From positions 1-7,619 of the forward strand of contig JALWGP010000336.1 in assembly GCA_027038775.1 (NCBI GenBank): 7,619 nt of DNA, in the 5' to 3' direction. Within the stretch, counting starts at the first letter, position 1; each line of letters starts with the position of its first letter. Under the pieces are notes generated by a model. That model saw nothing but the letters and a program-made list of their open reading frames with translations, was not told the DNA's origin and did no database searches. The stretch comes from Sedimenticola sp. GTDB taxonomy: Bacteria > Pseudomonadota > Gammaproteobacteria > Chromatiales > Chromatiaceae. Shown here piece by piece: positions 1 to 5,419 of this stretch. Both the position numbers and the translations under genes were made by a program.

Positions 1-66
1 GTCCCCGCCGCGAACCCATGATGGCGGAAATGCCTTCGTCGTTCGGTGCGGGGACGCGCCTCCTAC
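1..66. repeat. REP-like pair, type A (partial) and type B, in inverted orientation
   Basis: Positions 1-14 match the 3' part of the type A repeat seen at 4500-4524 (loop, second stem arm CGCCGC, tail GAA); its head lies outside the window. Positions 42-66 are a type B repeat on the minus strand: head GTAGGA, arms GGCGCG and CGCACC around a TCCC loop, tail GAA. One C/A mismatch breaks the B stem. The units are 27 bases apart, wider than in the two other clusters. Both units here have the loop TCCC, whereas copies elsewhere in the window mostly have CCCC. A GTAG head next to a stem-loop is the known layout of REP elements mobilised by REP-associated tyrosine transposases; that this family is such an element is inference. 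Confidence 0.7.
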
Positions 67-90
67 ATTTAGGGAGTACAAGGCGAAGGA

Positions 91-172
91 GTAGGTTGGG
101 CAAAGGCGCGCAGCGCCGTGCCCAACATGCCACAACCGTTTCGTCGGACACGCTTCGCTTTGCCCAACCTAC
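91..172. repeat. Inverted pair of a second GTAG-headed repeat family
   Basis: The element ends in perfect 15-bp inverted repeats, 91-105 (GTAGGTTGGGCAAAG) and 158-172. Each half forms its own hairpin. On the plus strand, 95-102 (GTTGGGCA) pairs with 119-126, with an inner stem GGCGC/GCGCC around GCA at 105-117. On the minus strand, 168-161 pairs with 150-143 through eight pairs, two of them G-T wobbles, with a short inner GC/GC stem. The heads GTAG face outward, as in a BIME. It sits 14 bp past the narK stop codon and may protect the 3' end of that mRNA or slow transcription there. There is no T-run, so it is not called a terminator. Similar GTAGGTTGGG palindromes recur in many proteobacterial genomes. 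Confidence 0.75.
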
Positions 173-186
173 CAGAGCCGGTTGTG

Positions 187-1656
187 TCATTTCACCTCAA
201 TCATCTGCACCGTACCATCCGGCAGCACCTCGGCCATGGCTTTTTCCGGCTCTTCCAGGAACATGAGGATGAGCAGGAAGACGATGCCAGAGACGGCGCC
301 GATGAAGAGGAAGAACTGGTCGTAGTCGATGAGGGAGTTGACGGTGAGGAACATCACCGCCCCCACGTTGCCGAAGGCGCCCGCCATGCCGGCGATCTGG
401 CCGGTCATGCGGCGCTGGATCAGCGGCACCATGGCGTAGACGGCGCCCGAGCCCGCCTTGGAAAAGATGCCGCCGACGATGGTCATGGCCACCACCATCC
501 ACACCGGCCAGCCCTTGTCCACCAGCCCCAGGGCGAGGAAGCTCCCCGTGATGCCGGCGAAGACGATGATGAGGGTGAGCTTGCGGCCGATGCGGTCGCT
601 CAGCCAGCCGCCGCCGGGCCTGGCGAAGAGGTTGAGGAAGGGATAGACCCCCGCCAGCAGGGCGGCGGTCACCTTGGGAATGCCGAACCAGTCCACGTAG
701 AACATGGCCAGCATGGAGACCACCGCCAGCTCGGTGCCGAAGGTCACCAGGTAGGCCCAGTCGAGGATGGCCACCTGCTTGAACTTGTAGCGGTGCAGTT
801 CGGGCACCGGCTCTTTCAGCACGTGGGCGTTCATGTGCCACACCTTCCAGCTCTGCACGGCGAAGATGGCCGCCAGCACGCCGTAGATGAGATCGGCGGC
901 GGCCCAGTCGATGAGCCCCATCTTCGCCGGCGACAGCTTCCAGGTGAGCAGCGCCAGGGCCAGGTAGAGGGGAACGTTCATAAGGATGTAGAGCAGCAGG
1001 TCGCCGCCGGAGGTGACCTCCATGGCGCCGCTTTTCTTCGGCTTGAAGTAGGTGGAGCCCTTGGGCGTGTTGCGCACCGCCGTGTAGTAGAAGAGGCCGT
1101 AGGCGATGGCCACCGCGCTGGCGGCGGTGAAGGCCCAGCGCCAGCCGTCGCTGCCGCCGAAGTTGGCGGCGATCACCGGCAGGGTGAGGGCGGCGCCCGC
1201 TGAGCCGAAGTTGCCCCAGCCGGCGTAGATGCCCTGGGCGATGCCGGTCTGTTTCGCGGGGAACCACTCGCCGATCATGCGGATGCCCACCACGAAGCCG
1301 GCGCCGATGAAGCCCGAGAGGAAGCGCAGCAGGGCCAAGGTCTCGTAGCGGTCGGCCCAGGCGAAGAGGATGCTGACGATGCCGCCCAGCACCAGGATGG
1401 CACTGAACAGGATACGCGGCCCGTAACTGTCCACCAGCATGCCCACCACGATGCGCGCCGGGATGGTCATGGCCACGTTGAGGATCAGCAGCACCTTGGC
1501 CTGCTGATCGGTGAGCTGCAACGCTTCCTTGATAAAGGGCATCATGGGGCCCAGCCCCAGCCAGACCACGAAGGTGAGAAAGAAGGCGAACCAGGTGAGA
1601 TGGAGGATCCTGATCTTGCCGCTGAAGGAGAAGAGGTTGAGCTTGGCCTCGTTCAT
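187..1656 (-). CDS. narK: NarK-type nitrate/nitrite transporter (MFS, NNP family)
   Basis: A 489-residue inner-membrane carrier of the major facilitator superfamily, expected to import nitrate (possibly nitrite) for the reductases encoded divergently. Both nitrate-signature motifs are present: AGWGNFGSAG at residues 145-154 and GMAGAFGNVGAV at 423-434. MFS loop motif A occurs in each half (GMLVDSYGPR at 72-81; GWLSDRIGR at 350-358). Arg68 in TM2 and Arg346 in TM8 are the likely counterparts of the two substrate-binding arginines of NarK proteins. By eye there are twelve standard membrane segments plus two extra hydrophobic stretches (about 219-239 and 253-274) in the roughly 100-residue linker between TM6 and TM7, which is usually short. 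The start at 1656 is chosen because GAGGA lies 8 bases upstream and a sigma-54 promoter lies just beyond. The frame stays open to 1806, but that stretch would cover the promoter and looks non-coding. Confidence 0.93.
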   Translation of the reverse strand: MNEAKLNLFSFSGKIRILHLTWFAFFLTFVVWLGLGPMMPFIKEALQLTDQQAKVLLILNVAMTIPARIVVGMLVDSYGPRILFSAILVLGGIVSILFAWADRYETLALLRFLSGFIGAGFVVGIRMIGEWFPAKQTGIAQGIYAGWGNFGSAGAALTLPVIAANFGGSDGWRWAFTAASAVAIAYGLFYYTAVRNTPKGSTYFKPKKSGAMEVTSGGDLLLYILMNVPLYLALALLTWKLSPAKMGLIDWAAADLIYGVLAAIFAVQSWKVWHMNAHVLKEPVPELHRYKFKQVAILDWAYLVTFGTELAVVSMLAMFYVDWFGIPKVTAALLAGVYPFLNLFARPGGGWLSDRIGRKLTLIIVFAGITGSFLALGLVDKGWPVWMVVAMTIVGGIFSKAGSGAVYAMVPLIQRRMTGQIAGMAGAFGNVGAVMFLTVNSLIDYDQFFLFIGAVSGIVFLLILMFLEEPEKAMAEVLPDGTVQMIEVK

Positions 1657-1697
1657 CTTCCTTGTCCTCGAAATGCAACGGGAATGCATAGCCTCAT

Positions 1698-1712
1698 GCA
1701 ATGGCCATGCCA
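1698..1712 (-). promoter_or_regulatory. Sigma-54 (-24/-12) promoter of narK
   Basis: Read on the minus strand, the sequence is TGGCATGGCCATTGC. It matches the sigma-54 pattern TGGCACG-N4-TTGC with one mismatch and the obligatory ten bases between GG (1711-1710) and GC (1699-1698). The predicted start of transcription is near 1686, leaving a leader of about 30 nt that contains the narK ribosome binding site. The position and orientation fit narK exactly. Confidence 0.75.
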
Positions 1713-1714
1713 CG

Positions 1715-1729
1715 GCACTTGCCGGGTGC
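1715..1729. promoter_or_regulatory. NtrC-like site abutting the narK promoter
   Basis: GCACTTGCCGGGTGC has the GCAC-N7-GTGC frame of NtrC sites (GCACYA-N3-TGGTGC), with the inner base of each half-site differing. It lies only two bases upstream of the narK -24 element, centred near -36. That is too close for a normal looping enhancer. It could be a low-affinity governor site that limits narK, or chance. Confidence 0.4.
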
Positions 1730-1746
1730 CTTCGGATCCCCTCCAC

Positions 1747-1763
1747 CCCTTGGTAATCAAGGG
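1747..1763. repeat. Inverted repeat CCCTTG-N5-CAAGGG in the control region
   Basis: A perfect 6-bp inverted repeat with a 5-bp spacer, between the narK promoter and the NtrC enhancer. It includes AATCAA, the first half of an IHF consensus, but the second half (TTR) is not matched. It could bind a dimeric regulator or a DNA-bending protein; none is identified. The TTG-to-CAA spacing of 5 does not fit an FNR box, which needs 8. Confidence 0.35.
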
Positions 1764-1836
1764 AAAAACCACCTTGTTCCCGGTACCGTGAGAAGGGTGC
1801 CGACACGTGCCCCCGCGGGGTGCTTCAGCCCGGGCT

Positions 1837-1851
1837 GCACCGTTTTCGGGG
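1837..1851. promoter_or_regulatory. Possible degenerate second NtrC half-site
   Basis: GCACCGTTTTCGGGG keeps the left NtrC half (GCACC) but not the right. Its centre is 42 bp, about four helical turns, from the centre of the strong site at 1879-1893, so it would lie on the same face of the helix. This is a weak call resting on half a motif and phasing. Confidence 0.2.
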
Positions 1852-1878
1852 TGGACCGGCGCAGCGTTTCCCGTCGGG

Positions 1879-1893
1879 GCACCACTTTGGTGC
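1879..1893. promoter_or_regulatory. NtrC-type enhancer, perfect palindrome
   Basis: GCACCACTTTGGTGC has both half-sites perfect (GCACCA and TGGTGC) with a 3-bp centre, as in the NtrC sites upstream of enterobacterial glnA. Its centre is about 130 bp upstream of the predicted nirB transcription start and about 200 bp upstream of the narK start. These are normal distances for enhancer-bound NtrC to loop to a sigma-54 holoenzyme. One site could serve both divergent promoters. Confidence 0.75.
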
Positions 1894-1990
1894 GGTACGC
1901 CTCTTCCGAACGGTGACGGGGAGGGGTATTCCTCGTCCCCGGGCTTTCAACCGACTGAAAGGAAAACGGAAATTTCTCGCTGAGAGAAGT

Positions 1991-2005
1991 TGGCAAACAA
2001 ATTGC
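1991..2005 (+). promoter_or_regulatory. Sigma-54 (-24/-12) promoter of the nirBD-cbs-nasA operon
   Basis: TGGCAAACAAATTGC carries GG at 1992-1993 and GC at 2004-2005 with the strict ten-base interval, and flanking bases TTGGCA and TTGCTT fit the sigma-54 consensus. Two of seven bases of the -24 box differ (AA for CG). The predicted start of transcription is near 2017, giving a leader of about 50 nt before the nirB start. With the enhancer at 1879-1893 it forms a complete nitrogen-control promoter. Confidence 0.8.
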
Positions 2006-2031
2006 TTCACTTGGAAACATTCCAGAGGAAC

Positions 2032-2043
2032 GTCCCGCGGGAC
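2032..2043. repeat. 12-bp perfect palindrome in the nirB leader
   Basis: GTCCCGCGGGAC lies about 15 nt after the predicted transcription start and 24 nt before the nirB start codon. It could form a small hairpin in the leader or be an operator. A smaller inverted repeat, TGGAA-ACA-TTCCA at 2012-2024, straddles the predicted start point. The leader seems too short for a NasR-type two-hairpin antitermination system. Confidence 0.35.
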
Positions 2044-2067
2044 CGCAACCCAACGCAGAGGAACTCC

Positions 2068-4503
2068 ATGAAAGAACGCCTGGTACTGGTGGGGAACGGC
2101 ATGGCCGGAATCCGCACGCTGGAAGAGCTGCTCAAGCTCGACCCCGACGCCTACGAGATCACCGTCTTCGGCGCCGAGCCCTGGCCCAACTACAACCGTA
2201 TCATGCTCTCGCCCGTGCTGGCCGGCGAGAAAACGGTGGACGACATCATTCTCAACGACCGGGAGTGGTACGAGCGCAACGGCATCACCCTGCACACGGG
2301 CGACCCGGTGGTGGAGATCGACCGGGTGAGCCGCAAGGTGGTTTCGCGGTCGGGCCTGGAAGTGCCTTACGACCGGCTGCTGCTGGCTACCGGCTCCGAT
2401 CCTTTCATCATCCCCGTGCCTGGCTCCGACCTGCCCGGCGTGGTGGGTTTCCGTGACATCGCCGACGTGGAGGCCATGCTTGAGGCTGCAAAGAAATACA
2501 GGAAGGCCGCGGTCATCGGCGGTGGCCTGTTGGGCCTGGAAGCGGCCAATGGCCTCATGGCCAACGGGATGGATGTGACCGTGGTGCACCTGATGGACAT
2601 CCTCATGGAACGCCAGCTCGACCGCACCGCGGCGCAGATGCTGAAGAAGTCGCTGGAAGCGCGGGGCATGAAATTCCTGATGGAGGCCCAGACCGCCGAG
2701 GTGCTGGGGGAGGAGCAGGTCACCGGCCTCAAGTTCGCCGATGGCTCGGAGCTGGAAGCGGACCTGGTGGTGATGGCCGTGGGTATCCGACCCAACGTGG
2801 AGCTGGCGCAGAAGGCCGGCCTCTACTGCGAGCGTGGCGTGGTGGTGAACGACACCATGCAGACCTACGACCCGCGCATCTACGCCGTGGGCGAGTGCGT
2901 GCAGCACCGCGGCCGGACCTACGGCCTGGTGGCGCCGCTCTTCGAGCAGGCCAAGGTGGCGGCCAACCACCTGGCGCGCATCGGCATCGCCCGCTACGAG
3001 GGCTCGGTGACCTCCACCAAGCTCAAGGTCACCGGCATCGACCTCTTCTCCGCAGGTGAGTTCAACGAAAGCGAGGGGGACGAGACCCTCATTCTCCAGG
3101 ACCCGGCGCGCAACGTCTACAAGAAGCTGGTGGTGCGCGACAACCGCATCCGGGGCGCGGTGATGTACGGCGACACCATCGACGGCACCTGGTACTTCCA
3201 GCTGCTGCGCGAGGGCACCGACATCTCCGGTTTCCGAAGCACCATCCTCTTCGGGCAGCACGACCTGGGCGACGCCGGCCACGGCGACGAGACCCGGGTG
3301 GCGGCCCTCTCGGACGATGCCGAGATCTGCGGCTGCAACGGCGTCACCAAGGGGCAGATCGTGGACGCCATCCAGACCCAGGGGCTCTTCACCCTGGACG
3401 AGGTGCGTGCCCACACCAAGGCCTCGGCGAGCTGCGGCTCCTGCACCGGGCTGGTGGAGGCGATCCTCGCCAGCACCGTGGGCGAGGGCTACGAGGCCCA
3501 GCCCAGCAAGAAGCCCCTGTGCGGCTGCACCGAGCACAGCCACGACGAGGTGATCCAGGCCATCAAGGAACATGAACTGAAGAACATGCGTGCGGTGATG
3601 GACTTCCTCGAGTGGAAGACGCCCGATGGCTGCGCCAGCTGCCGGCCCGCCCTCAACTACTACCTGCTGGCCCACTGGCCCGAGGAGTACCACGACGATC
3701 CCCAGTCCCGTTTCATCAACGAGCGGGCCCACGGCAACATCCAGAAGGACGGCACCTACTCGGTGGTGCCGCGCATGTTCGGCGGCCTCTGCACCCCGGA
3801 CCAGCTGCGCGCCATCGCCGAGGTGGCGGACAAGTACCACGTGCCCGAGATGAAGGTCACCGGCGGCCAGCGCATCGATCTCTTCGGCGTGAAGAAGGAA
3901 GACCTGCCCGCCATGTGGAAGGACCTCACCGACGCCGGCTTCGTCTCCGGTCACGCCTACGGAAAGGCCATGCGCACGGTGAAGACCTGCGCCGGCAAGA
4001 AGTGGTGCCGCTTCGGCACCCAGGACTCCACCGGCCTGGGCGTGAAGCTGGAAGAGCTCACCTGGGGCTCCTGGATGCCGCACAAGTTCAAGCTCGCCGT
4101 CTCCGGCTGCCCGCGCAACTGCGCCGAGGCCACCATCAAGGATTTCGGCGTGGTCTGCGTGGACTCGGGCTACGAACTGCACATCGGGGGCAACGGCGGC
4201 ATCAAGGTTCGTGTCACCGACCTGCTTTGCAAGGTGGAGACCGAGGAGGAAGTACTGGAGTACTGCGGCGCCTTCACCCAGATGTACCGGGAGGAGGCCC
4301 ACTACCTGGAGCGCACCGCTCCCTGGGTGGAACGCGTGGGGCTGAGCTATATCAAGTCGCGTATCCTCGAGGACGAGGAGGGGCGCAGGGCGCTCTACGA
4401 GCGGTTCAAGCTTGGCCAGAAGTACGCCCAGGTCGATCCCTGGAAGGAGCGCGCCGAGGGCAAGCACGCCCACGAATTCCGGCCGCTGAAGCTGAGCGCG
4501 TAG
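2068..4503 (+). CDS. nirB: Assimilatory nitrite reductase [NAD(P)H], large subunit
   Basis: An 811-residue cytoplasmic enzyme that, with NirD, reduces nitrite to ammonium by six electrons from NAD(P)H. The N-terminal flavoprotein part has an FAD motif (GNGMAG, residues 9-14) and a NAD(P)H motif (GGGLLGLEAA, 151-160). A BFD-like [2Fe-2S] region follows with Cys421, Cys423, Cys456 and Cys459, then a second Cys set (485, 487, 522, 525). The sulfite/nitrite reductase half-domain begins near 560. Siroheme and [4Fe-4S] ligands are Cys641, Cys647, Cys681 and Cys685, in CAGKKWC and SGCPRNC. The length is slightly under that of enterobacterial NirB (about 847). The ATG at 2068 has AGGA five bases upstream; a TTG start at 1990 in the same frame overlaps the sigma-54 promoter and is rejected. 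The stop codon TAG is part of the REP repeat at 4500-4524, so the original C-terminus may have been altered. First gene of the operon. Confidence 0.96.
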   Translation: MKERLVLVGNGMAGIRTLEELLKLDPDAYEITVFGAEPWPNYNRIMLSPVLAGEKTVDDIILNDREWYERNGITLHTGDPVVEIDRVSRKVVSRSGLEVPYDRLLLATGSDPFIIPVPGSDLPGVVGFRDIADVEAMLEAAKKYRKAAVIGGGLLGLEAANGLMANGMDVTVVHLMDILMERQLDRTAAQMLKKSLEARGMKFLMEAQTAEVLGEEQVTGLKFADGSELEADLVVMAVGIRPNVELAQKAGLYCERGVVVNDTMQTYDPRIYAVGECVQHRGRTYGLVAPLFEQAKVAANHLARIGIARYEGSVTSTKLKVTGIDLFSAGEFNESEGDETLILQDPARNVYKKLVVRDNRIRGAVMYGDTIDGTWYFQLLREGTDISGFRSTILFGQHDLGDAGHGDETRVAALSDDAEICGCNGVTKGQIVDAIQTQGLFTLDEVRAHTKASASCGSCTGLVEAILASTVGEGYEAQPSKKPLCGCTEHSHDEVIQAIKEHELKNMRAVMDFLEWKTPDGCASCRPALNYYLLAHWPEEYHDDPQSRFINERAHGNIQKDGTYSVVPRMFGGLCTPDQLRAIAEVADKYHVPEMKVTGGQRIDLFGVKKEDLPAMWKDLTDAGFVSGHAYGKAMRTVKTCAGKKWCRFGTQDSTGLGVKLEELTWGSWMPHKFKLAVSGCPRNCAEATIKDFGVVCVDSGYELHIGGNGGIKVRVTDLLCKVETEEEVLEYCGAFTQMYREEAHYLERTAPWVERVGLSYIKSRILEDEEGRRALYERFKLGQKYAQVDPWKERAEGKHAHEFRPLKLSA

Positions 4504-4585
4504 GAGCGGCGCCCCCGCCGCGAATGGTTTCCAATTCGGTCCGGGGCGGGCCTCCTGCAGGCAGGAGCGGCGCCCCCGCCGTGAA
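4500..4585. repeat. REP triplet A(+)-B(-)-A(+) between nirB and nirD
   Basis: Three 24-25 nt units: A at 4500-4524 (plus), B at 4535-4558 (minus) and A at 4561-4585 (plus), with gaps of 10 and 2 bases. Type A reads head GTAGGA, stem GCGGCG/CGCCGC around CCCC, tail GAA. Type B keeps head and tail but has the stem GGCCCG paired with CGGACC here (one C/A mismatch, which is a G-T wobble on the other strand) around a CCC loop. The first head overlaps the nirB stop codon. The hairpins may stabilise nirB mRNA or set the nirB:nirD ratio. The 108-bp nirB-nirD gap consists mostly of this element. Confidence 0.85.
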
Positions 4586-4611
4586 CAGACGACGAAACAG
4601 GAACAGAAACG

Positions 4612-4920
4612 ATGAACGACTGGAAAGAGGTAGCCAACCTCGAAGAGATCCCCCGGCTGGGCTCCCGCGTGGTGGAGGTGGAAGATGGCACCATCGCGCT
4701 CTTCCGCACCAGCGACGACCAGGTCTTCGCCCTGCGCGACGCCTGTCCCCACAAGCAGGGACCGCTCTCGCAAGGGATCGTGGCGGGCCACACCGTGACC
4801 TGCCCGCTGCACAACTGGAAGATCGACCTGGAGTCGGGCGAGGCGCTGGCCCCCGACGAGGGCTGCACCAACGTCTATTCCGTGAAGGTGGAGTCGGGCA
4901 GGGTCTACCTGCAGATTTGA
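4612..4920 (+). CDS. nirD: Nitrite reductase [NAD(P)H], small subunit, Rieske type
   Basis: A 102-residue protein with a single Rieske-type fold, the partner of NirB in cytoplasmic nitrite reduction. All four expected [2Fe-2S] ligands are present: Cys45 and His47 in CPHKQGPL, and Cys64 and His67 in CPLHNW. Enterobacterial NirD has lost these ligands, so this subunit probably carries a working cluster and takes part in electron transfer. The start codon has AGGA nine bases upstream. It lies 108 bp after nirB, a gap filled mainly by REP repeats, and 46 bp before the CBS gene, which fits one transcript. Confidence 0.94.
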   Translation: MNDWKEVANLEEIPRLGSRVVEVEDGTIALFRTSDDQVFALRDACPHKQGPLSQGIVAGHTVTCPLHNWKIDLESGEALAPDEGCTNVYSVKVESGRVYLQI

Positions 4921-4923
4921 GCC

Positions 4924-4940
4924 CTCCGGGATCACCGGAG
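4924..4940 (+). other. Small stem-loop between nirD and the CBS gene
   Basis: CTCCGG-GATCA-CCGGAG forms a perfect 6-bp stem with a 5-base loop, three bases after the nirD stop. No T-run follows, and the strong ribosome binding site of the next gene lies only 11 bases further, so termination is unlikely. It may act in mRNA processing or stability. Confidence 0.4.
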
Positions 4941-4966
4941 CAGCGAAACAGAGGAGGAAGGAGAAG

Positions 4967-5416
4967 ATGCTGGTCAAAGACATCATGACCAAAGGGGCAC
5001 GCACCGTGACCGAGGAAACGCCCGTCAAAGAGGTGGCGTCACTGATGTGCCTGTACCGGTTCAGCGGCCTGCCCGTGGTGGAGGGGGAGGACAGGCTGGT
5101 GGGATTCATCGCCGAGAAGGACGTGCTGGCACAGCTCTTTCCCAGCGTGGAGGACGCCATGGAAGGCATGGCCACCATCGATCTGAAGGAGAAGGTGAAG
5201 GAGTACGGAGACCTCCTGAACCGCAGGGTGGCCGACCTCATGACGCGGGGCGTGCGCACCGTGAGTCCCGACATGCCCATCCTCAAGGCGGCCATCATCA
5301 TGGCCAACCACCGTTTCCGCCGCATCCCCGTGGCGGAGGGTGACAAGCTGGTGGGCATGCTGAGCCTGGGGGACATCCACAAGGCGATCTTCCACAAGAG
5401 CCTGACGGAGGGGTAA
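4967..5416 (+). CDS. Two-CBS-domain protein in the nitrate assimilation operon
   Basis: A 149-residue soluble protein made almost only of a CBS pair (Bateman module). CBS1 spans about residues 1-58 (from VKDIMTKGARTV to GFIAEKD, 46-52) and CBS2 about 88-145 (from VADLMTRGVRTV to GMLSLGD, 130-136). A roughly 30-residue charged linker joins them. The G-x2-S/T-x2-D ribose-binding motif is intact in CBS2 (Ser133, Asp136); in CBS1 the S/T is Ala49 but Asp52 remains. CBS pairs in other proteins bind AMP, ADP, ATP or SAM and regulate a partner. There is no catalytic, DNA-binding or membrane domain. A GAGGAGGAAGGAG ribosome binding site precedes the start, suggesting good translation. Placed between nirD and nasA, it may tune NasA or NirBD to energy state; that role is inference. 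It has no recognised gene symbol. Confidence 0.9.
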   Translation: MLVKDIMTKGARTVTEETPVKEVASLMCLYRFSGLPVVEGEDRLVGFIAEKDVLAQLFPSVEDAMEGMATIDLKEKVKEYGDLLNRRVADLMTRGVRTVSPDMPILKAAIIMANHRFRRIPVAEGDKLVGMLSLGDIHKAIFHKSLTEG

Positions 5417-5419
5417 GGG

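Noticed and set aside
95..126. Rho-independent terminator after narK
   Set aside because: The hairpin is strong but no T-run follows on the minus strand; it is better explained as a repeat hairpin.
118..1203. 361-codon plus-strand frame opposite narK
   Set aside because: The translation is a D/E/H/G-rich shadow, while the minus strand encodes a full NarK with both signature motifs.
1750..1760. FNR/CRP-like box TTG...CAA
   Set aside because: The interval between TTG and CAA is 5 bases; FNR sites need 8 (TTGAT-N4-ATCAA).
1657..1806. 50-codon N-terminal extension of NarK
   Set aside because: It would run through the narK sigma-54 promoter, is not hydrophobic or NarK-like, and the start at 1656 has a good ribosome binding site.
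1948..1960. IHF site between the enhancer and the nirB promoter
   Set aside because: CAA-N4-CTGAAA matches only part of the reversed consensus; too weak to annotate, though a bend here would be plausible.
1990..2067. 26-codon N-terminal extension of NirB from a TTG start
   Set aside because: The TTG overlaps the -24 element of the promoter, so it would lie upstream of the mRNA start; the ATG at 2068 has a ribosome binding site and begins directly with the FAD-binding fold.
3612..4988. 458-codon plus-strand frame overlapping the end of nirB and all of nirD
   Set aside because: It is rich in R, G, P and A, out of frame with conserved proteins, and runs through REP repeats; a shadow of high GC content.
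1825..5397. Very long open frame on the minus strand opposite nirB, nirD and the CBS gene (1190 codons)
   Set aside because: It is the antisense shadow of GC-rich genes; its translation is a low-complexity mix of H, A, G, V and L with no recognisable domain, and the plus-strand genes are clear.
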